A stretch of DNA of 64,000 nucleotides from positions 1-64,000 of the forward strand of contig JAABRM010000014.1 of NCBI GenBank assembly GCA_011390955.1, written 5' to 3'. The translations under genes and the position numbers were made by a program. Positions 23,134-31,395 of this stretch are shown here, piece after piece. The first letter of the stretch is position 1, and each line of letters opens with the position of its first letter. Source of the DNA: Oscillatoriales cyanobacterium (GTDB taxonomy: Bacteria > Cyanobacteriota > Cyanobacteriia > Cyanobacteriales > Laspinemataceae). The notes beneath the pieces were generated by a model. That model was given only the letters and a program-made list of their open reading frames with translations, did not search any database and was not told the origin of the DNA.

Positions 23134-25059
23134 CTAATTAATCACATCTACTGGGGCATTGTTGACCAGAAGGTTTTTGCCGTCGGAAACCAGACGATCG
23201 CCCGGTTTTATTCCCTCAATAATTTCTTGTTGAGAAATGCCTTTAATCCCAATAGTAATTGGGCGCTGTTCGACAAATTGTTTGCCATCTTTTTCTTGGA
23301 CAACAAAGACGAAGGGTTGTCGATCCCGGTAAACGATGACATTTGAAGGAATCACGGTGGTATTTGCCGCTTCTTTTATGGCAATCCATGCGGAAACACG
23401 GGCGCCGCTGCGGAGGCGAGATTGCTTTTCTGGGTTAATGCGGTTAATTCTGACTTTAACATTCATTGCCCGACCCCCAGGAGTCACCGAAGGACTAACA
23501 GAAAACACCTCGCCTTCAGCACTGGCAACAGTAATCAGAGTTTCGTTATTCAAAGAATCGCGATACGCGCTATTTAAGTCCTCATCCAAGACCACAAAAG
23601 CGGTTTGACCGGGGCTGACCTGGGTGCCGTCAAAAGCGGGCAGTTCGATCTGGACTTCAAACTCGCTGGGGTCAATCAAAATAATTGGCACGGTTTCCAC
23701 CACATTTTGCGCCGTTTGGCTGCTTAACTGTTGCGGCGACCAATAATCCCCTTCCCGAATATTCAAAAAAGCCACCATACCGTCAAAAGGCGCTCTAATT
23801 TCCGTATCTTCCAAGGTGACATTAGCGCGATTTGACTGCGCCCGGGCTGATTCAATTCCCGCGCTGGTGGCATCAATTTGGGCAGCGGCTGCGGCAATAC
23901 TGCCCTGCACCGCTTCCACTTGGCTTTCCGCTGCCCGCACTTGGCTTTGGGCTGCCCGCACTTGGCTTTCCGCTGCGGCGATATCTTGTTCGGTGGCTTG
24001 AATGTTACTCTCCGCTGCGGCTACTTCTTCTTCAGCGGCTTGAATGCGGCTTTGGGTGGCATTGACGGCGGATTTAGCGTTGTCGAGTCTGTTTTGGTAA
24101 ACGTCGCGATCGCTGGCGGAAATCACCCCTTCATCATAAAGTTCTTGTCGCCGTCGCAATTCCACCTCTGCTAAGTCGCGATCGGCCATTTTCGCTTCCA
24201 GATTAGCTTTCGCTTCCCGAACATTGGCGATCGCCTGTTGCTTCCTGGCCTCTGCTTGGGCCAAACCCGCCCGAACTTGGCCTAATTTAGCCTTTGCTTG
24301 AGCCACATTTGCTTGTTGTTGTTCCACCGTGGCTTGGGCTTGGCCTAAATTCGCTCTCGTTTGAGCAAGGTTAGCAACGGCAACGCTTTGTTGTTCTTGG
24401 GCTTGCCAGATAGCGGCATTGGACTGAACCAAATCCGCTTGGAGTTTGCGATCGTCGATTTGGGCCAAAAGTTCGCCCTCATAAACATAATCTCCCTCCC
24501 GCAAATCCCGGCCATCGACCTTTTTAATATAAGTAATCGTCCCCGGCACTTCAAACCGCAAATGTTTGCCCCGGACAGCAGACACAGACCCATCACTATG
24601 CACCCATTCCTGAATTGCCCCTGACTTGGCTGGCACCACCCGCACTGGTAGGGGCGATCCGTTGCCGTTGCTTGCCCCGGCGGGAATGGTGACTGGGGTG
24701 GGTTCTGGGACTGCCACTGGGTCGGACAGGCGCCGAGACGCAAATACGCCAATACCCAGGGCGATCGCCAAAAGTGGCAAAGCCCAGAGCATAATTTTGA
24801 ATAAAGAAAACTTTTTAGCCGCTGGTTTTTCTGATACTTCAAAGGGGCGATCGTCAACAGTAAAAATCTCTTCTATATTGACTATATCTTCGTTTAAATC
24901 TGTGGGTAATTCGCTATTTTTTGCCATCGAGTCTGTGGGGGAAATTGCGATTTTACCCGAACCATTTTTATCGTGGCGGGCTTCATCCACTATCAGATAA
25001 TTATGGATATTTTTGGAACCATTCGATGATAATTTTGGGGGTGATTTGTGGTTGTTCAT
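23134..25059 (-). CDS. RND efflux periplasmic adaptor (membrane fusion protein)
   Basis: A 641-residue HlyD/AcrA-type adaptor. An N-terminal cytoplasmic segment precedes one membrane helix (about 86-107, LWALPLLAIALGIGVF). The first half-lipoyl region (VDGRDLREGDYVYEGELLAQIDD) is followed by an unusually long Ala/Gln/Glu-rich coiled-coil hairpin (about 210-400, repeats like AAESQVRAAQSQV). The second lipoyl half (EIRAPFDGMVAFLNIREGDYW) and beta-barrel follow, and the tail PGDRLVSDGKNLLVNNAPV ends the membrane-proximal domain. It is upstream of the permease on the same strand and divergent from a TetR repressor. The extended hairpin implies a tall adaptor tunnel. Confidence 0.88.
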   Translation of the reverse strand: MNNHKSPPKLSSNGSKNIHNYLIVDEARHDKNGSGKIAISPTDSMAKNSELPTDLNEDIVNIEEIFTVDDRPFEVSEKPAAKKFSLFKIMLWALPLLAIALGIGVFASRRLSDPVAVPEPTPVTIPAGASNGNGSPLPVRVVPAKSGAIQEWVHSDGSVSAVRGKHLRFEVPGTITYIKKVDGRDLREGDYVYEGELLAQIDDRKLQADLVQSNAAIWQAQEQQSVAVANLAQTRANLGQAQATVEQQQANVAQAKAKLGQVRAGLAQAEARKQQAIANVREAKANLEAKMADRDLAEVELRRRQELYDEGVISASDRDVYQNRLDNAKSAVNATQSRIQAAEEEVAAAESNIQATEQDIAAAESQVRAAQSQVRAAESQVEAVQGSIAAAAAQIDATSAGIESARAQSNRANVTLEDTEIRAPFDGMVAFLNIREGDYWSPQQLSSQTAQNVVETVPIILIDPSEFEVQIELPAFDGTQVSPGQTAFVVLDEDLNSAYRDSLNNETLITVASAEGEVFSVSPSVTPGGRAMNVKVRINRINPEKQSRLRSGARVSAWIAIKEAANTTVIPSNVIVYRDRQPFVFVVQEKDGKQFVEQRPITIGIKGISQQEIIEGIKPGDRLVSDGKNLLVNNAPVDVIN

Positions 25060-25079
25060 AGTTTTGATGATTGCTCACT

Positions 25080-25206
25080 TTGGTTGTTGGTTGTTGTTGG
25101 TTGGTTGTTGTTGGTTGGGGTGTAATTGATAATTGATAATTGATAATTGATAATTAATAATTAATAATTAATAATTGATAATTGATAATTGATAATTGAT
25201 AATTAT
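25080..25206. repeat. Heptanucleotide array (TTGTTGG then TGATAAT)
   Basis: A TTGTTGG-type block (25082-25120) is followed by TGATAAT/TAATAAT units (25128-25205). It lies in the upstream region of the adaptor gene. Confidence 0.85.
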
Positions 25207-25232
25207 CAATTGTTTTCCCCTGCTGATGGCGG

Positions 25233-25344
25233 GCTCCTCTGCTCCTCTGCTCCTCTGCTCCTCTGCTCCTCTGCTCCTCTGCTCCTCTGCTCCTCTGCTC
25301 CTCTGCTCCTCTGCTCCTCTGCTCCTCTGCTCCTCTGCTCCTCT
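25233..25344. repeat. Octanucleotide GCTCCTCT array, 14 copies
   Basis: Fourteen uninterrupted copies of GCTCCTCT run from 25233 to 25344, then a degenerate GCTCCCTG. One strand is pure pyrimidine except for one G per unit. The array is 18 bp before the first TetR operator. Confidence 0.92.
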
Positions 25345-25362
25345 GCTCCCTGTTGCCCAAAA

Positions 25363-25381
25363 TGACCGAACCGTTCAGTCA
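25363..25381 (+). promoter_or_regulatory. Putative TetR operator 1
   Basis: TGACCGAACCGTTCAGTCA is a near-perfect palindrome of the kind bound by TetR/AcrR efflux repressors. It is 88 bp upstream of the tetR start and shares CGAACCGTT with the second site. Confidence 0.75.
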
Positions 25382-25421
25382 TTTTTTTGATTATAAACTA
25401 AAAACTAGGTAATGTCAAGAT

Positions 25422-25440
25422 TTCGCGAACCGTTTAGTAT
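25422..25440 (+). promoter_or_regulatory. Putative TetR operator 2
   Basis: TTCGCGAACCGTTTAGTAT repeats the core CGAACCGTT(C/T)AGT of operator 1, 59 bp downstream. It ends 28 bp before the chosen tetR ATG (25469), a position suited to autorepression. Confidence 0.68.
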
Positions 25441-25468
25441 AAGAAATGACATCAGAGAGAAACAAAAC

Positions 25469-26086
25469 ATGGAAACCCTACAATCCCTCGATTTAAGCAG
25501 CCCCAAGGCTTGTCAAATTCTGGAAGGGGCAAGAAGCGCCTTCTTGGAACTGGGCTATGAGGGGACAAGCGTAGAAGAAATTGCCCGCCGCGCCCAAGTC
25601 TCTAAAGGCACAATCTATAATTATTTCCCCGATAAGCAGACGTTGTTTATCGCTGTGGTACATGGGGAATGCCAAAAGCAAACCCAACGGATTTTTAAGG
25701 TCGATCGAGATGCCGAAGACGTAGAAACTTTATTCCGTGGCATTGCCCTTGATTTTGTGGCTTTACTTCTGTCTCCTTTTGCCCAGAATATATTTAGAAT
25801 TGCGATCGCGGAAGCATCGCGATTTCCTGAACTCGGTCGGGCATTTTATAATTCTGGTCCGGCGGTGGGGAGAAAGCGTTTAATGGATGTGATGGCGAGG
25901 GCGGTGGCCAATGGGGAATTGGCGATCGCGGACATAGAATTAGCCGCTGACCAATTCATTGAACTCTGTAAAGCTGACCTATTTTATCAGCAATTATTGG
26001 GCATCAAAACCAATCCGACGGAGGCGGAAATTCAGCGAATTGCGGACGGGGCTGTAGCCACTTTTCTTAAAGCTTTTGGCAAATAA
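25469..26086 (+). CDS. TetR/AcrR-family transcriptional repressor
   Basis: A 205-residue one-component regulator. The N-terminal HTH is clear: ILEGARSAFLELGYEGTSV, EEIARRAQVSKGTIYNYFPD, then KQTLFIAVV. The C-terminal ligand domain ends with a helical stretch like the AefR/TetR_C_33-type group. I use ATG 25469 because the upstream start at 25412 would place a probable operator inside the coding region. It is divergent from the RND adaptor gene; two similar palindromic sites lie upstream. It likely represses itself and, if binding reaches the other promoter, the efflux operon. Confidence 0.88.
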   Translation: METLQSLDLSSPKACQILEGARSAFLELGYEGTSVEEIARRAQVSKGTIYNYFPDKQTLFIAVVHGECQKQTQRIFKVDRDAEDVETLFRGIALDFVALLLSPFAQNIFRIAIAEASRFPELGRAFYNSGPAVGRKRLMDVMARAVANGELAIADIELAADQFIELCKADLFYQQLLGIKTNPTEAEIQRIADGAVATFLKAFGK

Positions 26087-26261
26087 AAAACCATGTTTTT
26101 TGCCCGATCGCGCCAGTCTAATTAACAGTAACTTTTCGGCAATTAAACCCAATAATTAGCCGATTAACCGGAAGAATAAATATGTAGCGATCGGACAAAT
26201 ATAACGGTGAGATTTATATTTCTAAAATCACTAAAATCACTAATTTTGTAGTAACTTTTGA

Positions 26262-27086
26262 TTAGCTGGGAAAAAATAACCGTAAATAACTGGATAAAAT
26301 TACATCGCCCCAAATAGCGCTGATGGCTCCACCGATCGCTAAAAATGGCCCAAAAGGCATGGGTTGTCGGCGATTTAACCAACCGAGAGCGATCGCGCCC
26401 CCGCCGAGAAATGCCCCCATCATACAAGCGAGAAAACCCGCCAAAAGCATATATTTCCAGCCTAACCAGGCTCCCATCATGGCCATGAGTTTGGCATCTC
26501 CTGCCCCCATTGCCGTTTGTCCAAAGGCGATCGACCCCACGAGGCTAATAATATCTAATAGCCAAATTCCTAACACCATGCCGATAATTCCTGGCATTAA
26601 ATAATCGTGGAGTCCGGCGGCAAAATTGGGGGCAACTAAAAAACACCGCGCCACTTGAAATCCCAAACCCACAACTAACCCAGACTGAGTTAACGGGTTG
26701 GGCAGGGTCATGGTATCAATATCAATCAAAGATAGGGCCAATAACCAGCTAAAAAATGCCCAATTTGCCACCATGTCCACAGGAGTGGCAAAAGAAGTCC
26801 CAGCAATTAAGACAAATAATAGACCCGTTGCCGCTTCTACCAGGGGATATCGAATGGAAATGGGACTGCGACAGTGAGCGCAACGTCCCCGCAATCGAAC
26901 CCAACCCCAAACCGGGATATTTTCGGTTTTGCCCAGTTTATGCAAACATTGGGGACAACGGGACGGAGGCCACAAAATGGATAAACCAGCGGGCACCCGA
27001 TAGACGACGACGTTGAGAAAACTGCCAATGGACGAACCCAAAATAAATACGATCGCGATCGGCACCAAATAATAGATAAATTCCAT
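26262..27086 (-). CDS. pilD: Prepilin peptidase (type IV pilus)
   Basis: A 274-residue A24-family membrane aspartyl protease that cleaves and N-methylates prepilins. The N-terminal cytoplasmic loop has the zinc-type cysteines Cys44/Cys47 (CPQC) and Cys69/Cys72 (CAHC), the mark of bifunctional enzymes. Catalytic aspartates are in SLIDIDTMTLPN and in the GxGD-type motif GAGDAKLMAMMG. About eight membrane helices are predicted from hydrophobicity. It serves type IV pilus biogenesis for motility and DNA uptake; no other pilus genes are in the window. Confidence 0.92.
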   Translation of the reverse strand: MEFIYYLVPIAIVFILGSSIGSFLNVVVYRVPAGLSILWPPSRCPQCLHKLGKTENIPVWGWVRLRGRCAHCRSPISIRYPLVEAATGLLFVLIAGTSFATPVDMVANWAFFSWLLALSLIDIDTMTLPNPLTQSGLVVGLGFQVARCFLVAPNFAAGLHDYLMPGIIGMVLGIWLLDIISLVGSIAFGQTAMGAGDAKLMAMMGAWLGWKYMLLAGFLACMMGAFLGGGAIALGWLNRRQPMPFGPFLAIGGAISAIWGDVILSSYLRLFFPS

Positions 27087-27126
27087 TTGATTTTAAGTTT
27101 TATAAAGCAGATGCCCCGGTATTGAC

Positions 27127-27393
27127 TTAATAAAGTCCGGACTCAATTTGCTCAAACGGGACAAAAGATTCAGTAAACAATAAGATCGGTTTGGGTTGGA
27201 AAATTAGCTGTCCCCGATAACTCAACCGATCGATTGCCACCCCCACTGGGCGATCCATCCGTTCTCGATGAACTTCTTGATAAGCACGATAAAGCAGTCT
27301 GGCTGCTCTGAGCAAGGTTGGATCTAATAATTGGGGTGACTGTGTAGAATAACTCGCCATTTGTTCTGGCAATTGTTGTGCCGCGTTTAGCAC
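27127..27393 (-). CDS. Small conserved-looking protein, function unknown
   Basis: An 88-residue soluble protein, not recognised. Two helices (DPTLLRAARLLYRAYQEVHR) are followed by a basic region and a strand-rich end (YRGQLIFQPKPILLFTESFVP). It is on the same strand as pilD, whose start is 40 bp downstream of this stop, so co-transcription is likely. An overlapping frame (27170-27406) looks like a shadow. The ordered composition, without repeats, makes it plausible. Confidence 0.5.
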   Translation of the reverse strand: MLNAAQQLPEQMASYSTQSPQLLDPTLLRAARLLYRAYQEVHRERMDRPVGVAIDRLSYRGQLIFQPKPILLFTESFVPFEQIESGLY

Positions 27394-27553
27394 CGACCCA
27401 CTCCAATGCGCTTGAATTAGATTAGATTGTAGCTGATTTTGTTATTCATCGCGATCGCTGTTAATAATTTTGTAATATTCGTTATTTGTTACTTGTTATT
27501 TGTCTAGTTTTTGCCTCACAAATAACGAATAACTAATAACGAATCACAAAACC

Positions 27554-28006
27554 CTACGCCCTAGATTCACATTCTTTTTTTGTCACCTCATGGCGATAAC
27601 GAAACATAGCTTGTAAGCGATCGCCAACAAACCCCCCTAAAAGCAGATTTACCAACCAACCACCGGGTAAAGAAAATTCTATAGCATCAGTCAGCTTGGT
27701 TTGGCCATTTTCAGGGACAAATTCATGGCGATGAAGCCAATTTTCCATTGGCCCAGAGACTTGTTCGTCAATAAATAAGCGATTTTTTTCGCAAGCGGTA
27801 TGACGGGCAATCCAACGCACGGGAATCGGGCCGATAAAAATCAAAAATTCGGAAATTGCCCCCACATCTAAACCCCCCTCCCGGCGGACAATTTTCACCG
27901 GCTGCCAAGGGGGAGTTAGTTTTTGCAAAATATCCGGTTGTTCGTGAAAATTCCAGACAGTTTCCACGGGGGCATCGATCGCAGAAGTATAGACAAATTT
28001 GGGCAT
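27554..28006 (-). CDS. SRPBCC-family protein
   Basis: A 150-residue START/Bet v1-like (SRPBCC) protein. The start FVYTSAIDAPVETVWNFHEQPDILQKLTPPW, the RWIARHTACEKNRLFIDEQV strands and the GPMENWLHRHEF element fit the cell-division-inhibitor/ligand-binding subgroup. A long C-terminal helix (LQAMFRYRHEVTKKE) closes the pocket. These proteins bind hydrophobic ligands; the ligand is unknown. Its C-terminal flank at 27476-27545 is a short TTATTTG repeat. Confidence 0.8.
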   Translation of the reverse strand: MPKFVYTSAIDAPVETVWNFHEQPDILQKLTPPWQPVKIVRREGGLDVGAISEFLIFIGPIPVRWIARHTACEKNRLFIDEQVSGPMENWLHRHEFVPENGQTKLTDAIEFSLPGGWLVNLLLGGFVGDRLQAMFRYRHEVTKKECESRA

Positions 28007-28017
28007 AATTTCAGTTT

Positions 28018-28445
28018 AATCTATGGGTTCGATCTATGGGTTCGATCTATGGGTTCGATACCAAATCCGGTTCTCCCGTAGGGGCGATTCGCTTGCTCGC
28101 CCCTACAATAATCCCCTAAAACGGTTGTGGATTCCCGCCTATAGCCTTTGGCATGGGCTTCGCCTAACGCGGGAATGACAGATGGCTTGATAAACGGGTG
28201 CGGGAGAACCGAATTTGGTCTGATTTCACGGTCAATATAGCAATTTTTCATATTTATGAAGTACAAAAAAACCTGTCATTCCCGCCTGCGCGGGAATCCA
28301 GAAAACGTCTGTACTTCATTCAGACAATAACCGCTATAAGTAGGTGGGCAGAAATAAATGCACCACAGACCCCCATTAGAAGAAAAACTGTCATTCCCGC
28401 CGATGGCGGCCTTCGCGGGGGTAAACTCCGACGGGAATCCAAGGA
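28018..28445. repeat. Composite repeat region between SRPBCC and CPXCG genes
   Basis: About 515 bp has no gene. It contains three tandem copies of a 13-bp unit CTATGGGTTCGAT (28021-28059). A larger inverted repeat has ends CCAAATCCGGTTCTCCCG (28061-28078) and CGGGAGAACCGAATTTGG (28201-28218), enclosing a GTAGGGGCGATTCGC hairpin and a GCGGGAATGACAG unit. The TIR element at 28256-28319 follows, then a partial CATTCCCGCC unit near 28390. Confidence 0.75.
28256..28319. mobile_element. Small terminal-inverted-repeat element, copy 1
   Basis: 64 bp with ends ATGAAGTAC (28256-28264) and GTACTTCAT (28311-28319) enclosing a CATTCCCGC...GCGGGAATCCAG hairpin. The same element, inverted and with longer 13-bp ends, lies at 53551-53621. 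It encodes nothing, so it would be a non-autonomous (MITE-like) element. Confidence 0.65.
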
Positions 28446-28522
28446 TTTACGGTAGGGAACGAAAAGTGCAATTAATTATGTTCACCTACTTAACAAAACA
28501 GCGATCGCTTATCGCTGAAATC

Positions 28523-28711
28523 TCAACTTTCCGGTTCGCTGCTGATTTCAATATCCAGCGTTTCCTCATCAATCTGAATATATAATACATTCGGTTGACA
28601 GCAAACTTGGCAATCTTCCACATAAGACTGGTGGAACCCGGCACTAATATCCACAAAAGTTACATTAGATTCCCCACAATAGGCACAAAAATATTCGGCG
28701 GTATTTTCCAT
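28523..28711 (-). CDS. CPXCG-motif small cysteine-rich protein
   Basis: A 62-residue protein with Cys9-A-Y-Cys12 (YFCAYCGE) and Cys34..Cys37-Cys38 (EDCQVCCQPN), followed by an acidic tail rich in Glu/Asp. This is the pattern of the CPXCG-motif cysteine-rich protein family, predicted to bind zinc. Function is unknown. It is preceded by AT-rich DNA with a 17-bp direct repeat. Confidence 0.82.
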   Translation of the reverse strand: MENTAEYFCAYCGESNVTFVDISAGFHQSYVEDCQVCCQPNVLYIQIDEETLDIEISSEPES

Positions 28712-28852
28712 TAATTTATCACTCCATTAAGCCTGTTTAATCAGAAAACACAAAAGTTACTCGATACCGTTGACTAATTCATGTGGTTTTGGTGCGTTAC
28801 CGCTCGGAACAACACCCTACCAATAGCTTAATTTAAAATACTATACCGTTGA
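28712..28852. repeat. Direct repeat of ACCGTTGACTAATTCAT
   Basis: ACCGTTGACTAATTCAT occurs at about 28767 and again near 28845, the second overlapping the end of the radical SAM gene. Between them is GGTGCGTTACCGCTCGGAACAACACCCTAC, in effect a degenerate hairpin whose relative lies at about 50490-50518. The direct repeats may be a target duplication. Confidence 0.5.
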
Positions 28853-30466
28853 CTAATTCATATAAGTTGTTGCCTCGGCTAAATGTTTTTTTAAGGTTTC
28901 CACGGGTAATGGCCCTTGAATATGCTGCCAAGGTAAAATAGCTTCTTGGGACCAATCCTCATAGACATAAAAATCTAATTCCGGCACTTGTCCCCGGAGT
29001 TCTTTAAAAGCCCGTCGGTAACTGCCGAGAGAGTCGCCGTAATGTCGGACTAATTCTAATAACCGAGAAAGCCGTCGATCGCCTCTGGAAATTAAGGTTT
29101 GAATCACTGACCAATTATAACTTTCTGGGCGGAAATCTACGCCAATGCGTCCGAATTCTTTTTTAAATTTATTTAACCGCTTTTCCGCTTGACGGTTCAC
29201 CCCAAACCACTGAAAAGGCGTATGGGATTTGGGGACAAAAGTGCTACAACCAAAAGTTAAGCGCAAACCAGGGGCGGCTTTTTTTACCGATTGGATCATA
29301 GCAACTGTTGCCTCTAAATCTTCTGGTTGTTCTCCAGGAATTCCTACCATCCCGTAAAGTTTTAAACCCGCTAACCCTCCAGCTTTGGCATTCACCGCTG
29401 CTTCGATAATTTCCGATTGCGCCAATTTTTTGTTAATAATTTGCCGCAGTCTTTCTGACCCACTTTCTACGGCAATGGTCAGCGATCGCGTCCCCCGATT
29501 TGCCAAAATTTTGGCCAAATCTTCCGTAACCGTATTAGTTCTAACCGAGGCAATACTTAAGCGCACATCGTCAAATTTAGGCTGGCTTAAATATGCTAAT
29601 AAACTATTAAATTCTGGATGCTGAGTCACCGATGCACCGAGTAACCCAATCCGGTTGGTGACTTGCAATCCGCGCTCGATCGCCGGAATCAAAGACTGTT
29701 CTAAATTTGCCGTTCTAAACGGTAAAGTTAGATAACTAGCTAAACAAAACCGGCACATTTCTGGGCAACTGCGTACCACTTCCACCATAAAAATATCGGG
29801 CCATGCGGATTTATCTGTCACCACTGAAGAAACCGATAAAGTATTCCCCCGATAAGTTTGTTTGGTAATGGTTGGGGGAATGTCTCCATCAAGGGGTTTG
29901 ATTTGCGCGATCGCCCCATCGAGACTGATATAATTCACTGCATATAAACTGGGGACATAAACCCCAGGAACTTTAGCCAAATGCCGCAACTGGGTCAGGC
30001 GATCGGCGGTTCTCACTGATTGATATGCATCAATAAATCGATCCAGGAGATTTTCCCCATCACCGAGTAATATGACATCAAAAAAATCCGCGAACGGTTC
30101 TGGGTTTGCGGTCAAAACTGGGCCACCGCCAAAAACCAAAGGATCCGCATCTTTTCGCCGGTCAGCGCGAATGGGAATCTCTAAAGATTCGAGGAGATTT
30201 AAAATATTAACATAATCTAATTCCCAAGATACAGAAAACCCCAATAATTCGGGATTTTGCGGGATTTGTTCGTGGCGATCGGTGAACAATCGGCTGACTT
30301 GGACATCAGTCCGACCGGCAAAAGTTGCCCAAACAATTTGATAACCCAGGCTGGTAATCCCAATAGTATATTCATTGGGAAAAGCATATACCAAAGGAAT
30401 CGCATCGCGATCGGGAGTGGCAGGAGTAAACAAGAGACGTTCGGCATCAAACAAGGATTCTGTCAT
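28853..30466 (-). CDS. Radical SAM protein with B12-binding-like N-domain
   Basis: A 537-residue radical SAM enzyme. The N-terminal ~200 residues have the B12-binding-like Rossmann pattern (FAFP-type start, LLGFSVSWELDYVNILNLL, VFGGGPVLTANPEPFADFFD). The cluster motif C-x3-C-x2-C is Cys234, Cys238, Cys241 (SCPEMCRFC). Downstream are the SAM-binding strands and GLKLYGMVGIPGEQPEDLEATV. It belongs to the TIGR03960-like group found in cyanobacteria and others, with no defined substrate. It lacks the methylthiotransferase TRAM end. Confidence 0.85.
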   Translation of the reverse strand: MTESLFDAERLLFTPATPDRDAIPLVYAFPNEYTIGITSLGYQIVWATFAGRTDVQVSRLFTDRHEQIPQNPELLGFSVSWELDYVNILNLLESLEIPIRADRRKDADPLVFGGGPVLTANPEPFADFFDVILLGDGENLLDRFIDAYQSVRTADRLTQLRHLAKVPGVYVPSLYAVNYISLDGAIAQIKPLDGDIPPTITKQTYRGNTLSVSSVVTDKSAWPDIFMVEVVRSCPEMCRFCLASYLTLPFRTANLEQSLIPAIERGLQVTNRIGLLGASVTQHPEFNSLLAYLSQPKFDDVRLSIASVRTNTVTEDLAKILANRGTRSLTIAVESGSERLRQIINKKLAQSEIIEAAVNAKAGGLAGLKLYGMVGIPGEQPEDLEATVAMIQSVKKAAPGLRLTFGCSTFVPKSHTPFQWFGVNRQAEKRLNKFKKEFGRIGVDFRPESYNWSVIQTLISRGDRRLSRLLELVRHYGDSLGSYRRAFKELRGQVPELDFYVYEDWSQEAILPWQHIQGPLPVETLKKHLAEATTYMN

Positions 30467-30510
30467 GGTTTTTCAAGCTAAATTCGAGCTAGATAAATAA
30501 ATGGGCGAAT

Positions 30511-30765
30511 CTATTTATATTTTAGTTTAAAAGTTAAAATAATTGAAGCTAAAATTAAAGTGACAAAGTTAGCGGCAAATATAGCCCAGTCTTTAATCAA
30601 TATGCCATAGATCAACCAGAGAAACACCCCGGTAGAAAAAATCGAAAACATTCCCAAAGAGATATCTTTGGTGGATTTAGTTTTCCACACTTGAATCACT
30701 TGGGGCAAAAAGGAAACTGTGGTTAGAGTTGCCGCTGAAAACCCAATCAGAGAAATGAGAGTCAT
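30511..30765 (-). CDS. SemiSWEET sugar transporter-like protein
   Basis: An 84-residue membrane protein with three helices. The PQ-loop motif Pro21-Gln22 in VSFLPQVIQVWKTKSTKDIS is characteristic, and FSIFSTGVFLWLIYGILI forms helix 2. SemiSWEETs work as homodimers moving sugars by facilitated diffusion. It ends 44 bp upstream of the radical SAM start on the same strand, so shared transcription is possible. Confidence 0.88.
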   Translation of the reverse strand: MTLISLIGFSAATLTTVSFLPQVIQVWKTKSTKDISLGMFSIFSTGVFLWLIYGILIKDWAIFAANFVTLILASIILTFKLKYK

Positions 30766-31395
30766 AAGATTTATTTAAGATTTACCTTGGGAGCCTTGAT
30801 TGTATGATTGCTTCATGTATATTATCAGCGAAAGTCGGTGAATCCTTTTTGTTGCTGTTATTCGTTATGTGTTATTCGTTATTCGTTATGAAAGGGAGAT
30901 TGACAAACACCTTAACGAAAATTAAAGATTTTGAAGGGAGTTTTATGACGAGTTTATGGGGAAATTTTTTCGGGAAGAAATTTTGGTTAATTTATCTGGT
31001 TAATTGTAAAAAAAACGGGATAAAGTATAAAATATAAAGTATAAAACATGGCAGCGATTAGAGATTAGCCTGAGAGACTTCGCCCGATCGCTTCTGTAAA
31101 TCAACCCGTCAGCGATAATGATACCAAATTCCGTTCTCAAAACCGTTTTATAAAGCCCGGTGTCATTCCCGCGAAGGCGGGAATCCACAAGTGTTTTCGG
31201 GGATTACTATAGTCAGTCTATGAGAACCGGACTTGATATGATTCAGCGTAAAAGTTAAACGATCGGGTCTGAACGCTGACCAGTCCGATCCTGAATCCAG
31301 CAAAAAATTGCTGTAGACTTTCCGGCTAATCTTCGATCGCTGACCGCTAGAAATGCTGACTAAAAAATAATTGATGGGGATGGGCAGGCAAAACA
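30766..31395. other. Long spacer upstream of CHAT gene
   Basis: 630 bp without a supported gene. A frame at 30804-31037 has low complexity and repeat-derived segments, and I reject it. A TTATTCG heptamer block lies near 30859-30888. An inverted structure runs from ACCAAATTCCGTTCTCA (about 31122) to TGAGAACCGGACTTGATAT (about 31220), with a CATTCCCGCGAAGGCGGGAAT hairpin inside, related to the region at 28061-28218. Confidence 0.6.

Noticed and set aside
25154-25360. Open frame encoding EEQRSRGA repeats, and its opposite-strand partner
   Set aside because: It is just the translated GCTCCTCT octamer array; period 8 keeps several frames open.
28523-30765. CPXCG, radical SAM and SemiSWEET as one metabolic operon
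   Set aside because: Same strand but unrelated families; spacing of CPXCG (141 bp with repeats) gives no support for a joint function.
30804-31037. Open frame of 77 codons upstream of the CHAT gene
   Set aside because: The sequence is low-complexity, includes translated TTATTCG repeat, and has no recognisable domain or ribosome site.
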